In this document: positions 36,323 through 46,598 of the stretch, piece after piece
How the letters are laid out: each line of letters opens with the position of its first letter
Numbering within the stretch: position 1 is the stretch's first letter
DNA from: Bacillus alkalisoli
GTDB lineage: Bacteria; Bacillota; Bacilli; Bacillales; Bacillaceae_I
Assembly (NCBI RefSeq): GCF_002797415.1
Contig: NZ_KZ454944.1
Span: 2,250,665 to 2,314,664 of the forward strand
Length of the DNA: 64,000 nt
Reading direction: 5' to 3'
Position numbers and translations under genes: made by a program
Notes under the pieces: model-generated
The model's input: the letters and a program-made list of their open reading frames with translations, nothing else
Told to the model about the DNA's origin: nothing
Database searches by the model: none

Positions 36323-37828
36323 ATGAGTAAAAAAGTTATTGTAATCGGTGGTGGATTAGGAGGTCTGTCTGCAGCAATTAGATTAAAAGCAGACGGTTAT
36401 CATGTTACTGTTTTAGAGCAAGGAGAAAGATTAGGTGGTAAATTAAATATTCGTACTGGTAGTGGCTTTTCTTTTGATACAGGGCCTTCCATCTTAACAA
36501 TGCCATGGGTGCTAGAACAACTATTTAAATGTGTTAATAGAAATGTTCATGACTATTTAACGATCCAGAAAATCGAACCGCAATGGAGAACCTTTTTTGA
36601 AGATGGAACAAAAATAGATATGACAAGTGAATTACCAACGATGCTCTCAGAAATTAGAAAGTTATCTGATAAAGATGCAAACCAATTTTTCGAATATATG
36701 AATTTTGCCAGTAAAATGTATGAATATAGCTTAAAAAGTTTTTATAAAAAAAGTCTGTCCGGTTTAAATGATTTAAGAGCATTACATAATATAAGAGAGT
36801 TATTTACGATGGATCCGATGAAATCAATGGACCAAATTACAAAAAAACATTTTGAAAATAAACATGTACAACAACTTTTCAATTTTCTCATTATGTATAT
36901 TGGCTCTTCTCCTTACCAAGCACCCGCTGTCCTTACGCAACTTGCTTATGTACAACTTGGTCTAGGAATTTACTATGTAAAAGGTGGCATGTACAAAATT
37001 GCTGAAGCATTAACTCAAGTGTTAGAAGAACTTGAAATTAATTATCAATTAAATTGCAAAGTTAGTAAGATAATAACAGAAGGTGACAAAGCGAAAGGAG
37101 TAATGCTCCAAGATGGCTCTATCATTCATAGCGATATAATTGTTTCTAACCTGGAGGCAATACCAACGTACCGAACTTTACTAGCTGAGCACCCTCGCTC
37201 TCATGAGTCTACAAACAATCTACAAAAGTATAGTCCAACTGTATCTGGACTTGTATTATTACTAGGTGTAAACAAAGAATTTAAACAATTAGCACACCAT
37301 AACTTCTTTTTCTCTGAAAATCCAGAAAAAGAATTTCATGAAATTTTTAACGAAGGTAAACCTACTGAAGATCCTACAATCTATATTGGTGTGTCTTCAA
37401 AATCAGATCCATCACAAGCGCCTTATGGAAAAGAAAATTTATTCGTATTAACACATGTTCCACCTTTAAAAGAAAGAGAGAACTGGGATGTCTATAGAGA
37501 CACGTATCGATCTATTATATTGAGAAAGTTAGAAAGAATGGGATTAAAGGATTTACAAAAGTCTATTGAATTCGAATATCGTTTTACTCCAAACGATATT
37601 CAAAACTTGTATGGTTCTAATGGAGGTAGTATTTACGGAGTTGTTACGGACAGAAAGAAAAACGGAGGATTTAAAATTCCTTGTCGTAGCAACATTTTAT
37701 CTAATTTATACTTTACAGGAGGTTCTACACATCCAGGTGGAGGAGTACCAATGGTAATTCTATCTGGACAACTTACAGCTGATGCTATTAAGGAAAATAA
37801 TTTTAGTGTTAGTGAAGATATCGGATAA
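36323..37828 (+). CDS. crtP: C30 carotenoid oxidase/desaturase, CrtP (CrtNb)-like
   Basis: This 501-aa FAD-dependent CrtI-family enzyme has an N-terminal Rossmann motif GGGLGGLSAAIRLKADGY (residues 8-25) and C-terminal TGGSTHPGGGVPMVILSGQ. In C30 pathways the homologues CrtN (dehydrosqualene desaturase) and CrtP (terminal methyl oxidase) are similar. I prefer CrtP because the neighbours CrtQ and CrtO act after that oxidation. AAGGAG precedes the ATG. No crtM (synthase) or second desaturase is in the window. Confidence 0.8.
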   Translation: MSKKVIVIGGGLGGLSAAIRLKADGYHVTVLEQGERLGGKLNIRTGSGFSFDTGPSILTMPWVLEQLFKCVNRNVHDYLTIQKIEPQWRTFFEDGTKIDMTSELPTMLSEIRKLSDKDANQFFEYMNFASKMYEYSLKSFYKKSLSGLNDLRALHNIRELFTMDPMKSMDQITKKHFENKHVQQLFNFLIMYIGSSPYQAPAVLTQLAYVQLGLGIYYVKGGMYKIAEALTQVLEELEINYQLNCKVSKIITEGDKAKGVMLQDGSIIHSDIIVSNLEAIPTYRTLLAEHPRSHESTNNLQKYSPTVSGLVLLLGVNKEFKQLAHHNFFFSENPEKEFHEIFNEGKPTEDPTIYIGVSSKSDPSQAPYGKENLFVLTHVPPLKERENWDVYRDTYRSIILRKLERMGLKDLQKSIEFEYRFTPNDIQNLYGSNGGSIYGVVTDRKKNGGFKIPCRSNILSNLYFTGGSTHPGGGVPMVILSGQLTADAIKENNFSVSEDIG

Positions 37829-37833
37829 TAAAG

Positions 37834-37873
37834 ATAGCTCGGAAATGTTTTCACTAACATACTACCGAGCTAT
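37834..37873. terminator. bidirectional terminator between crtP and spoVK
   Basis: ATAGCTCGG pairs with CCGAGCTAT (37834-37842 with 37865-37873) around an inner hairpin ATGTT...AACAT, between convergent genes. Confidence 0.7.
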
Positions 37874-37883
37874 TACTATTATT

Positions 37884-38834
37884 TCACCATTTTAAAATTA
37901 AATCTCTACTTTCGATTGTTATAAGATCGCTTCTTTCATATGTTTCTCTTAAAAGTAACCTCATAGCTTGTGCACGAATAGACTTTTCTATTATATTTCT
38001 GACATACCTACCATTACTAAATGCTGATGGAAGTAAAACACCTTTCATCTGTAACAAATGATCTCGCAGTTTCCATTCCGCTTCTTTACTTAAAACATAT
38101 TGCCTTTCTTTCAACATTCTATATGTTATTTCCATCAATTCATCTACCGTGTAATCTGGAAAATCAATTATAATAGGAAACCTCGAAACTAAACCCGGAT
38201 TTGTTCTCAGAAACTCTTCCATTTCCCTTTTGTAACCTGCAAGAATCAAAATAAACTCATGTTGTTTATCTTCCATATGTTTTACTAAAGTATCTATTGC
38301 TTCTTTACCGAAGTCCTTTTCCCCGCCACGTGCCAAAGAGTAAGCTTCATCAACAAAAAGAATTCCCCCGAGCGATTTTTTTACTAAATCTCTCGTTTTT
38401 TGCGCAGTATGTCCGATATATTCTCCAACTAAGTCTGCTCTTTCCGCTTCGATTAAGTGTCCTTTTGATAATACGTTCATTTCTAAAAAAAGTTTTCCAA
38501 TTAACCTAGCTACCGTCGTTTTACCCGTACCTGGATTTCCTTTAAACATCATGTGAAGAACTTGTTTTTCCGCTTTCAACCCTATTTCTTCTCTTTTTTT
38601 GTTAACAAATATCCAAGCATATATTTCTTTCACTATTCTTTTCATCTCGCCTAAACCTACAAGCTCCCCTAATTCCCGCTCTATATCATTTAACACTTTA
38701 TGTTGCTCGGTAGGAGCACTGCTTCTTAATGGTTCATTATCCACTTTAACGTGTGTGACTTTAAGAGGTTTTTTCTTATTATTATTTAATACAATATTAA
38801 TTTTTCCGTTATGATTAGTCATGGATGGGTCCAA
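37884..38834 (-). CDS. spoVK: stage V sporulation protein K (AAA+ ATPase)
   Basis: The 316-aa CbbX-type AAA+ ATPase is needed for late spore maturation. Walker A GNPGTGKTTVARL (near 100), Walker B GGILFVDEAYSLA, sensor/arginine region NPGLVSRFPIIIDFPDYT. The TTG start at 38834 follows AGAGAGGTG with 8-nt spacing. It lies in the hflX-spoVK-hfq-miaA neighbourhood as in B. subtilis, but the crt genes are inserted between hflX and spoVK. Confidence 0.93.
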   Translation of the reverse strand: MDPSMTNHNGKINIVLNNNKKKPLKVTHVKVDNEPLRSSAPTEQHKVLNDIERELGELVGLGEMKRIVKEIYAWIFVNKKREEIGLKAEKQVLHMMFKGNPGTGKTTVARLIGKLFLEMNVLSKGHLIEAERADLVGEYIGHTAQKTRDLVKKSLGGILFVDEAYSLARGGEKDFGKEAIDTLVKHMEDKQHEFILILAGYKREMEEFLRTNPGLVSRFPIIIDFPDYTVDELMEITYRMLKERQYVLSKEAEWKLRDHLLQMKGVLLPSAFSNGRYVRNIIEKSIRAQAMRLLLRETYERSDLITIESRDLILKW

Positions 38835-39137
38835 GAACGTGTCACCTCTCTTGACTGTTATACTAATAACTTTCCGTTTTTACAACATTTGACAAAGTTT
38901 GTGGAATTCTCATTTATTTCTACAAAAAACATTATTATTTGAATAAAAACGAAAGAAAGTGTCATTTTATGCGCTTTCCCGAGAAATAATTTAATTTTCA
39001 AATTATTTTTATCCATTATTACCTACTATATGTAAGATAAGCTTGTCTGATTCTTTTTGGATTGGATGATAATATGTAGGAGAATTAATGTACAAAGGTT
39101 AACTTTTTTAAAAAGAAGAATAATGTGTTAAAGTGAG

Positions 39138-39236
39138 CTGTTGATTTCCGTGCAAGGCTTCGCTTTCCGCGGGCGGTAAAAAGGAAGGTTATTTTCACTG
39201 TCGTGAAAAAACCTACTCCTCGGCGAGTGCCTGTAT
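39138..39236. repeat. family-1 palindromic repeat, copy 7 (3'-truncated)
   Basis: The left arm CTGTTGATTTCCGTGCAAGG and core run to about 39236, where homology stops and the right arm is absent. A left terminal motif TGTGTTAAAG precedes it. It lies in the 500-nt gap between hfq and spoVK; the remainder (38835-39130) shows nothing I recognise. An apparent open frame at 39203-39403 is an artefact. Confidence 0.7.
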
Positions 39237-39316
39237 CGGAAAGGAACGGGCATGGTTTGATTTCTAGTTATTATAAAACAAAAAGCATACGATTAGAGCG
39301 AAAAAGAATAATAAAA

Positions 39317-39336
39317 AAACCAGCAAGCGCTGGTTT
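39317..39336 (-). terminator. hfq terminator
   Basis: AAACCAGC-AAGC-GCTGGTTT (39317-39336) with a T-run on the minus strand, touching the hfq stop codon. Confidence 0.85.
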
Positions 39337-39562
39337 AGGATTCCATATCAAATTGTACATTCTTTTGCGGAGAGAAAGTCGAAATTGCATGCTTGTAGAT
39401 TAATTGTTGCTTTCCTTCTGATTCAAGTAACACTGTAAAATTATCAAAGCCTTTTATTAAACCACGTAATTGGAAGCCGTTTAATAAAAAAACTGTTACA
39501 CTCGTACTATCTTTTCTCAATTGATTAAGGAATTGATCTTGAATATTAATCGTTTGTTTCAT
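39335..39562 (-). CDS. hfq: RNA chaperone Hfq
   Basis: The 75-aa Sm-like protein forms hexamers that bind small RNAs and poly(A/U) tracts. Sm1 [20 protein letters not shown] and Sm2 YKHAISTF with the conserved K-H are present. ATG at 39562 follows GGAGGAAG and gives the normal Gram-positive length. It overlaps the miaA 3' end by 17 nt, so the two are cotranscribed. Confidence 0.97.
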   Translation of the reverse strand: MKQTINIQDQFLNQLRKDSTSVTVFLLNGFQLRGLIKGFDNFTVLLESEGKQQLIYKHAISTFSPQKNVQFDMES

Positions 39563-40538
39563 TTTTCTTCCTCCTCTTATCTCTATAATGGTTATTATTC
39601 GCCTCAAGTTCTAGCTTTCCTGCAACAAAATCAAATATTTGATCTAACTTTTCGTCTAATGGCTCGGTCATATCAAACCAAGTAACATCCATTTTATTTC
39701 GAAACCAAGTTAGTTGCCTCTTCGCATAGCGCCTTGAGTTTTGTTTAATTAATTCGATTGCCGTTTCTAAAGATGTTTTCCCTTCAAAATAGTCAAATAG
39801 TTCTTTATAGCCGATAGCTTGAACAGACTGACAATTTCTTATATTTCCATCATACAATGTTTTCACTTCATTAATCAAACCTGAATCCATCATCATGTCG
39901 ACTCTTCTATTAATTCGTTCGTATAATTTCTTTCTGTCCATCGTTAAGCCTACCATTGCAACCTCGTATAAAAGTTCATTATGTTGGTTTTCGGTAAAGG
40001 AAGAAAAGGTTTTTCCAGTAGATTCAAATACTTCAAGAGCCCGCATTACCCTTCTTACATTGTTAGGATGAATAGTTTCAGCACTTTTTTGATCTACCTT
40101 TTGTAACATTGAGAATAAGTGCTCTTCGCCTTTTTCTTCTAAAAGTCCCTCTAGTTGATTGCGTATCTCTTCATTTCCACCCGATTCAGAAAACTGATAG
40201 TCATATAATACAGATTGAATGTAAAGCCCTGTACCACCAACAATCATCGGTACTTTCCCTCTAGAGGTTATCTCATCAATTAACATTCTAACTTCTCTCT
40301 GAAAATCTGCAACTGAAAAAGATTCTGTTGGTTCTTTTATATCAATTAAGTAATGTGGAATTCCATCCATTTCATTTTTATGTATTTTAGCCGTACCTAT
40401 ATCTAGTTGTTTATATATTTGCATGGAGTCGCCACTAATTATTTCACCATTCACTTTTTTAGCGAGTTCTATGCTTAATTTTGTTTTTCCCACAGCTGTA
40501 GGCCCAATTAAGACAATTAGTTTCTTTTTCTCTCCCAA
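39546..40538 (-). CDS. miaA: tRNA dimethylallyltransferase
   Basis: The 330-aa MiaA transfers a dimethylallyl group to A37 of tRNAs reading UNN codons. P-loop [11 protein letters not shown] near 12-22, [16 protein letters not shown] near 36-51 and [12 protein letters not shown] near 98-109 are diagnostic; [14 protein letters not shown] is C-terminal. The i6A product is the substrate of MiaB, whose gene is at 46599. It is upstream of and overlaps hfq. Confidence 0.97.
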   Translation of the reverse strand: MGEKKKLIVLIGPTAVGKTKLSIELAKKVNGEIISGDSMQIYKQLDIGTAKIHKNEMDGIPHYLIDIKEPTESFSVADFQREVRMLIDEITSRGKVPMIVGGTGLYIQSVLYDYQFSESGGNEEIRNQLEGLLEEKGEEHLFSMLQKVDQKSAETIHPNNVRRVMRALEVFESTGKTFSSFTENQHNELLYEVAMVGLTMDRKKLYERINRRVDMMMDSGLINEVKTLYDGNIRNCQSVQAIGYKELFDYFEGKTSLETAIELIKQNSRRYAKRQLTWFRNKMDVTWFDMTEPLDEKLDQIFDFVAGKLELEANNNHYRDKRRKKNETND

Positions 40539-40621
40539 AATAAAGCCCTCTTTCTATTTACTATAACAAGATATTAGTATACCCAATTTTGCAGAAAATA
40601 TAAGGTAAAGTAAAAATTTTT

Positions 40622-40649
40622 CACTAGCTTCTTAAAGTAGAAGCTAGTG
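40622..40649 (-). terminator. mutL terminator
   Basis: CACTAGCTTCT pairs with AGAAGCTAGTG (11 bp), followed on the minus strand by AAAAATTTTT; 10 nt after the mutL stop. Confidence 0.75.
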
Positions 40650-40658
40650 AAAATACAG

Positions 40659-42539
40659 TTACATTATTCTTTTAAACATTTTTTCCAATTCATACGTAGA
40701 GTAATGAATGAGTATTGGCCTTCCATGTGGACATGTGAAAGGATTGTTTGCTTGGCGCAACTGCTGTAGCAATGAGACCATTTCATCGTGCCTTAAATGA
40801 TGATTTGCTTTTATGGAAGCTTTACAACTCATCATGATTGCTGCTTCTTCTCTAAGCTTAGCAATATTAATCGACTTAGAAGTCGTAATTTGCTCCATCA
40901 TTTCTTCAATAATAGAATGCTCATCCCCACGAGGAAACCAAGTTGGATGTGAACGAATAATATATGTCTGATGTCCAAACGGTTCGAGAAATACACCAAC
41001 CTTTTTAAACTCTTCCAGATTTCCCTCTAAAAACAAATACTCCTCCGGCGAAAACTCCATTGTAAGCGGAACTAATAAATCTTGTACTTCTCGTTCTGTA
41101 TTACCTAACTTTTGGAAAAAGTATTCGTAATTAATTCTTTCCTGTGCAGCATGTTGGTCAATTAAATATAATCCACTTTCATTTTGAGCTAAAATATATG
41201 TGCCATGCATTTGACCAATAGGATATAATGTTGGAATTCTTGGTTCACTTTTTGCAACATTCCATTTCGTTGCGCTCTCATCTTCTACATGAGTAATGCT
41301 TTCTGAATTATGGTCTACATCAGCTATAAATCCGTTCGGATTATTTACTACATGAGGCAAGATTTGATCTTCTATTACTTCATTATCTTCTTCCACCTTC
41401 ACAAAAAAGTTAGGAGAAGGCTCCCTAGTCAACACTGGAGCTTGTTCTTGTTTTTGAGTCGTCGAAGGATTTTGTAGAGAGAAAACTTGTTGCTCATCTT
41501 TCGCATACGTTTGTTTTGTATGTTTAGGTGTTACATTTGCTTCCGGTATTAATTGAAGCTTCTGAAAAGCATTCTTAACCCCTTCTGTAATAAGATCATA
41601 CAGTTCATCTTCCTTACTTAACCTTACTTCTAATTTAGTCGGATGTACGTTTACATCTACTAATATAGGGTCCATTTCAACTTGTAAAAAAGCTATAGGA
41701 TATCTTCCTATCGGTAATAGTGTATGATAGCCTGCTTGAATCGCTCGTAATACTGTATAGTTTTTTACAAACCTACCATTAATAATCGTAGATATATAGC
41801 TTTTGGACGCCCTGGTTATTTCTGGTAGACCAATATAACCCGTCACTTTAAAGTCTAAAGAATTTAAATGTATAGGAATCATTTTTTTAGCTACGTTCAT
41901 TCCGTATATAGCAGCTAGTACATGTAAACTATTTCCTGTACCATTTGATTGGAAAATGGTTTTGCCATTATGATTCAGTCGAAACGAGATGGAAGGATGG
42001 GCAAGTGCTAAACGATAAACAACATCTGTTACATTTCCAAGCTCTGTGTGGATTGTTTTCAAGTATTTTAAACGGGCAGGCGTATTAAAAAACAATTGAG
42101 AAACGACAATATCCGTTCCTTTTCGGGCATTTGAAGCTTTTTGTTCCACTACATGCCCACCTTGTAATTTCACATACATACCTGCATCTGTACCCGTACT
42201 TGTAGTCAATTCTAATATGGACACAGAAGCAATACTCGGAAGTGCTTCACCACGAAATCCAAGAGTGCGAATTCGGAATAAATCATTCTCGTCTTTAATT
42301 TTACTTGTTGCATGTCGTTGAAAAGCAGTTAGACAGTCTTCATTGTCCATACCATCTCCATTGTCAAGAACACGTATCTTTGAAAGGCCAGCTTCTTCTA
42401 GTTCAATTTGAATAATCGATGCATTGGCATCAACCGCATTTTCCACTAACTCTTTTACAACGGATGCAGGGCGTTCTACTACTTCACCTGCAGCAATTTT
42501 ATTAGATAAGTGCTCGTCTAACTGAAGAATTTTCCCCAT
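40659..42539 (-). CDS. mutL: DNA mismatch repair protein MutL
   Basis: The 626-aa MutL links MutS to strand incision. The N-terminal GHKL ATPase has ENAVDAN (residues about 32-38), DNGDGMD and [13 protein letters not shown]. The C-terminal endonuclease has the metal motif [12 protein letters not shown], so this MutL cuts DNA itself, as in bacteria lacking Mut[10 protein letters not shown] closes the N-terminal domain. It is 13 nt downstream of mutS on the same strand. Confidence 0.97.
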   Translation of the reverse strand: MGKILQLDEHLSNKIAAGEVVERPASVVKELVENAVDANASIIQIELEEAGLSKIRVLDNGDGMDNEDCLTAFQRHATSKIKDENDLFRIRTLGFRGEALPSIASVSILELTTSTGTDAGMYVKLQGGHVVEQKASNARKGTDIVVSQLFFNTPARLKYLKTIHTELGNVTDVVYRLALAHPSISFRLNHNGKTIFQSNGTGNSLHVLAAIYGMNVAKKMIPIHLNSLDFKVTGYIGLPEITRASKSYISTIINGRFVKNYTVLRAIQAGYHTLLPIGRYPIAFLQVEMDPILVDVNVHPTKLEVRLSKEDELYDLITEGVKNAFQKLQLIPEANVTPKHTKQTYAKDEQQVFSLQNPSTTQKQEQAPVLTREPSPNFFVKVEEDNEVIEDQILPHVVNNPNGFIADVDHNSESITHVEDESATKWNVAKSEPRIPTLYPIGQMHGTYILAQNESGLYLIDQHAAQERINYEYFFQKLGNTEREVQDLLVPLTMEFSPEEYLFLEGNLEEFKKVGVFLEPFGHQTYIIRSHPTWFPRGDEHSIIEEMMEQITTSKSINIAKLREEAAIMMSCKASIKANHHLRHDEMVSLLQQLRQANNPFTCPHGRPILIHYSTYELEKMFKRIM

Positions 42540-42552
42540 CTATTCCACCTCC

Positions 42553-45168
42553 TTACTTAAGTTTTTTGTGCATTTTATAAAGCACATTCATTGCATCCAT
42601 AGGAGTCATATCCAATAAATCTAACTTCTTTATTTGTTCCACAATTTCTACAGCATCAGCTGAAACAGACTCTTGCTTGCCCTTCTTCGCAGCTTTCTGT
42701 TCCTCTTCAAAGAATGATAGTTGCGAAAGCTCTTCGACTTTATTAGCTTGTTGATAAGGTGCTGCAAGTTTGTCCGATTGCTTCTTTGACTTCCCTTCAT
42801 TTTCCAACTGTTCTAAAATGTATTGAGCTCTTTCTATAACCTTTTTTGGTAGTTCTGCCAACTCTGCCACATGAATTCCGTAACTTTTATCAGCTGGCCC
42901 TTCTTTCATTTTATGAAGAAAAACAACTTTTCCATTTTGTTCTACCACACTTACGTGAATATTATGAAGTTTACTTAGCTCTTCTTGCAGGGAAGTTAAC
43001 TCGTGATAATGTGTAGAAAATAACGTTTTCGCTCCAATTTCGGTATGAATATACTCAATTAATGCTTGTGCAAGTGCCATTCCATCATAGGTCGACGTAC
43101 CTCTTCCAATCTCATCAAATAGAATTAAACTATTTTCTGTAGCATTTACAATTGCATTTCTAGCTTCTAACATTTCAACCATAAATGTACTTTGACCAGA
43201 AATAAGATCATCCGCTGCACCAATTCTCGTAAAGATTTGATCAAAAATAGGTAGGGCAGCTTCATCAGCAGGAACGAAACAGCCAATTTGCGCGAGAATG
43301 GATGTTAATGCTATTTGCCTCATGTACGTACTTTTACCGGACATGTTCGGTCCTGTTATAAGCAAAACTTCTTTTTCTTTGTTCATCAAACAATCATTTG
43401 GAACGTATTCATTCGAGTTTAACACTTTTTCTACCACCGGATGACGACCATTTCGGATAGAGATTACTCTGTCATTCGTAAAGATTGGTTGAACGTATTG
43501 ACGCTTTTCACTAACCGTTGCAAAACATTGAAGCACATCTAGCTCACTAACCGCTTTGGCTAAGCTTTGAAGTCTAGGGATATATTGTTTTACTTGCTCT
43601 CTCAATTGAAGAAACAATTCATATTCTAATTGAACAATTTTTTCTTCTGCTTCTAAAATTAAGGTTTCTTTTTCTTTTAACTCATCCGTAATATATCTTT
43701 CAGCATTTGCTAATGTTTGTTTTCTTTCGTATCTTCCTTCTTTTAAAGAAGCAATATTAGACTTTGTCACTTCAATAAAGTATCCAAAAATTCGGTTGTA
43801 CCCTATTTTTAACGACTTAATGCCAGTTAACACACGCTCACGCTTTTCTAATTCCGCAATCCATGTCTTTCCATTCTTTCTTGCATCCCGATACTTATCA
43901 AGTTCTTCGTTAAATCCATCTTTCATCATATTTCCTTCTTTAATCGATAAAGATGGGTTTTCTAATAAACTGGTATTTAGCAATAAGACTAGTTCTTCAC
44001 ATTCATCCAATCTTTCATGTAAAAAACGTGTGTCAACAGGAAGATTCATAACAAGTTGTTTTAACTGTGGTACTTGTTTTATCGATTTTAGTAATTGCAC
44101 TAAATCTTTTGCATTTACATTTCCAAATGCGACTCTTCCAGCTAATCTTTCCAAATCATAAACTTCTTTTAATGAAATGCGAATATCTTCTCTAGCAAAA
44201 AACTCATTCATAAGTGTTGCTACCATCAGATGACGTTTTTCAATATGTGATGGAGTAATTAATGGCCTATCTATCCATTTCTTTAGTAACCTAGCACCCA
44301 TAGCAGTAACCGTCTCATCTAACAACCAAAGTAAAGAACCTTTCTTCCCTTTCGCTCTAATTGTTTCCGTCAACTCTAAATTCCGCTTTGAATAAATGTC
44401 CATTTTCATATATTCATCTAAAGTGTAGAAAATAGCTGCCTGTATATGATCAAGACTACGTTTTTGTGTCTTTGTTAAATATTGCAACAACCTACTAACG
44501 GTTGTGCGTAAGTTTTCTTGTACTAGCTCGTCCACAACATATTGTAGATTCATAGGTGCAGTAGCGTCATTTTCAAAAGAGATAGTTAATGACATACGGT
44601 CTTGAATTTCTTTTAGTAATTGTTCAGAAAATGTATCAGCAACTACTAATTCTTTCCCACCAATAGAATATAACTCGTTCACTAAAGAAGTAGATCCATT
44701 GGAGATGTATGTTGTAAATACTTCTCCCGTCGTTAAGTCCGTATAGGCAAGCCCAAAGGACCCTTCTTCAAACTCGGTAACAGAAATAAGGAAATTGTTT
44801 TGTTCATCTAATACACCTTTTCCTTCCATTACCGTACCAGGTGTAATGAGTTGCACAACTTCCCTCTTCACTACACCTTTCGCCTGTTTCGGATCTTCCA
44901 CTTGTTCACAAATTGCCACTTTATATCCTTTTTCTATTAACTGCTCTATATAATTAGGTGCGGAATGATGAGGAACCCCACACATAGGGATTCTTTCTGA
45001 ACCTCCACCATCTCTACTTGTTAATGTTATCTCAAGCTCCTGTGAAGCTTTAATTGCATCGTCAAAAAACATTTCATAAAAATCGCCTAAACGAAAAAAT
45101 AAAAAGGCATCTGAATAATCTGCCTTTACTCTTAAATATTGTTGTATCATCGGCGTGTATGTTGCCAT
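42553..45168 (-). CDS. mutS: DNA mismatch repair protein MutS
   Basis: The 871-aa MutS recognises mismatches. The mismatch-binding F-x-E motif is in [13 protein letters not shown] (about 26-38). The C-terminal ATPase has Walker [14 protein letters not shown], Walker [17 protein letters not shown] and THYHEL. A variable Lys/Gln-rich linker precedes the C-terminal dimer/beta-clamp region. It is the first gene of the mutSL pair. Confidence 0.97.
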   Translation of the reverse strand: MATYTPMIQQYLRVKADYSDAFLFFRLGDFYEMFFDDAIKASQELEITLTSRDGGGSERIPMCGVPHHSAPNYIEQLIEKGYKVAICEQVEDPKQAKGVVKREVVQLITPGTVMEGKGVLDEQNNFLISVTEFEEGSFGLAYTDLTTGEVFTTYISNGSTSLVNELYSIGGKELVVADTFSEQLLKEIQDRMSLTISFENDATAPMNLQYVVDELVQENLRTTVSRLLQYLTKTQKRSLDHIQAAIFYTLDEYMKMDIYSKRNLELTETIRAKGKKGSLLWLLDETVTAMGARLLKKWIDRPLITPSHIEKRHLMVATLMNEFFAREDIRISLKEVYDLERLAGRVAFGNVNAKDLVQLLKSIKQVPQLKQLVMNLPVDTRFLHERLDECEELVLLLNTSLLENPSLSIKEGNMMKDGFNEELDKYRDARKNGKTWIAELEKRERVLTGIKSLKIGYNRIFGYFIEVTKSNIASLKEGRYERKQTLANAERYITDELKEKETLILEAEEKIVQLEYELFLQLREQVKQYIPRLQSLAKAVSELDVLQCFATVSEKRQYVQPIFTNDRVISIRNGRHPVVEKVLNSNEYVPNDCLMNKEKEVLLITGPNMSGKSTYMRQIALTSILAQIGCFVPADEAALPIFDQIFTRIGAADDLISGQSTFMVEMLEARNAIVNATENSLILFDEIGRGTSTYDGMALAQALIEYIHTEIGAKTLFSTHYHELTSLQEELSKLHNIHVSVVEQNGKVVFLHKMKEGPADKSYGIHVAELAELPKKVIERAQYILEQLENEGKSKKQSDKLAAPYQQANKVEELSQLSFFEEEQKAAKKGKQESVSADAVEIVEQIKKLDLLDMTPMDAMNVLYKMHKKLK

Positions 45169-45244
45169 CTTAATCCCCCAACATTTCTAAAAATCTTGTA
45201 CAAATTTATTATAACATATATCGAAATTATCTAGACAAAGAAAA

Positions 45245-45268
45245 AACTAGGAAGACATCTCCCTAGTT
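45245..45268 (-). terminator. cotE terminator
   Basis: AACTAGG pairs with CCTAGTT, followed by TTTTTTC on the minus strand; 7 nt after cotE. Confidence 0.75.
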
Positions 45269-45274
45269 CAACCT

Positions 45275-45814
45275 TTATTCTTCATAGCCATCCACAATGA
45301 AGTCTGGGTTTAAATCTTCAAACTCTTCATCATCCACATCCCAATCCGTCTCATCATTAAGAGCATCAGGGTGAACTTCTACACATACTTTTGTTTCACC
45401 GATTACTTCACATAAAAATTCTCTTTCTACTTGAACAGCGATTTTATGAGAATCTGGATCAATTGTTGCTTCTAAACAGTTAGGTTGTTGAAGTACGCGA
45501 GCAATTACTTCATGTTCATCACCGAAACTGTTTTCATCTCTATACTTCAGCTTTACAACATCAGTATAAGAAACTGTTTCTGTCACTACTTGCGTTTTCG
45601 TATTCTCATTGTAAGAAAACCAAATGTTCGTATCATATTTCCCCACTACTTCTACTGTATCGCCTACTTTTTTAGCATCATATTTGTGGTTAATTACCCA
45701 ACAACCTAAAATGCTCGTAGGACGATGTGTAGGACTGATCGTATGAGTTGATTGTGTGAACTTACGGCCCTTCCCTGTTACACCTCTTGTAATTATTTCT
45801 CTGTATTCAGACAT
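45275..45814 (-). CDS. cotE: outer spore coat protein E
   Basis: The 179-aa CotE is the morphogenetic protein that assembles the outer spore coat. The start [20 protein letters not shown] and the motif [13 protein letters not shown] are typical, and the C-terminus is acidic. ATG at 45814 follows GGAGGG with 11-nt spacing. It lies between mutS and ymcA (ricA), the conserved Bacillus position. Sporulation sigma factors (sigma-E/K) drive it in B. subtilis; the promoter was not located here. Confidence 0.95.
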   Translation of the reverse strand: MSEYREIITRGVTGKGRKFTQSTHTISPTHRPTSILGCWVINHKYDAKKVGDTVEVVGKYDTNIWFSYNENTKTQVVTETVSYTDVVKLKYRDENSFGDEHEVIARVLQQPNCLEATIDPDSHKIAVQVEREFLCEVIGETKVCVEVHPDALNDETDWDVDDEEFEDLNPDFIVDGYEE

Positions 45815-46067
45815 TCGAGCATACACCCTCCTCATTACAATGTTCATTTCATCCTATGCGGGTCAAATGACTATTGTGCTTTAAATTTAAAATCATAAAC
45901 AAATGAAATAATTTCTTTACACAATTACGTATAGTTCATTCTATGCATGGATTTCTAAATATGTGCCTAATTTTTTCAAGTAAGTTAAGTTACATGTTTC
46001 CGTTTCGTTCATTCATAACAGTTAAGTAAAATATAGGCTTATAAATCATATGAGGAGAATGGGCTGG

Positions 46068-46115
46068 ATGTTCCTTTTCAAGAAGATTTTTAATAAATAT
46101 TTATGTTTTACTTGA
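46068..46115 (+). CDS. possible 15-residue peptide between ricA and cotE
   Basis: An ATG at 46068 preceded by TGAGGAGAA opens a 15-codon frame (MFLFKKIFNKYLCFT) that is hydrophobic and basic. The good ribosome-binding site is the only support. The rest of this 345-nt gap (45815-46129) shows nothing else I recognise. Confidence 0.2.
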   Translation: MFLFKKIFNKYLCFT

Positions 46116-46129
46116 TTTGAAGACTAAAA

Positions 46130-46153
46130 AAAGACGAGATAGCTCTCGTCTTT
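46130..46153 (-). terminator. ricA terminator
   Basis: AAAGACGAGA pairs with TCTCGTCTTT around a 4-nt loop, with T-runs on both strands; 6 nt after the ricA stop. Confidence 0.85.
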
Positions 46154-46159
46154 TTTACA

Positions 46160-46597
46160 TTAGTGGCTACAGCTGCTGCCGTGGCTATTTTTTACATAAG
46201 AACCAGTTTCGCCGCGTAGGACGTCTCCACCAGTAGTTTCAATAATATCATCTGTCACCGTTTTTGTAATAGTAGAAGCTACTAATTGTAGTAAGTCATT
46301 TACATCTTGTTGTGAATCTTTAAACTGTTGTACAATCGGAATCTCATCAAGCTCTTGTAAAATGTTGTCTAGTTTTTCTTCCGTCTTTTTAAGTGCTTCA
46401 GGCTTATTATAGTTTTGGAAGTTAACAGCTTGTTTTTGAAGACTCTTAACACTCGCTACCATTTCTTTAACTTTTTGATTTTCGTTAATTTGAGCTTCAG
46501 CACGTTTAAAAAAGTCTACTTCTTCCGATTCAGAAATCATTTTAGCTAACTCACGTGCACGGTCAATGATATCTTTTTTTGTATATTTCGTTGTCAT
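46160..46597 (-). CDS. ricA: RicAFT complex subunit RicA (YmcA)
   Basis: The 145-aa helical protein of the YlbF/YmcA family is part of the RicA-RicF-RicT (YmcA-YlbF-YaaT) complex, which carries Fe-S clusters, promotes RNase Y-dependent processing and affects the phosphorelay. The core KRAEAQINENQKVKEMVASV is conserved and the C-terminus HGSSCSH contains the cluster-linked Cys. It starts 1 nt after miaB (ymcB), as in B. subtilis. RNase Y, its functional partner, is at 54135. Confidence 0.92.
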   Translation of the reverse strand: MTTKYTKKDIIDRARELAKMISESEEVDFFKRAEAQINENQKVKEMVASVKSLQKQAVNFQNYNKPEALKKTEEKLDNILQELDEIPIVQQFKDSQQDVNDLLQLVASTITKTVTDDIIETTGGDVLRGETGSYVKNSHGSSCSH

Positions 46598-46598
46598 C

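Noticed and set aside
36323-37828. CrtN (dehydrosqualene desaturase)
   Set aside because: It is possible, as the families are close, but adjacency to crtQ and crtO without crtM fits the CrtP-type oxidase better.
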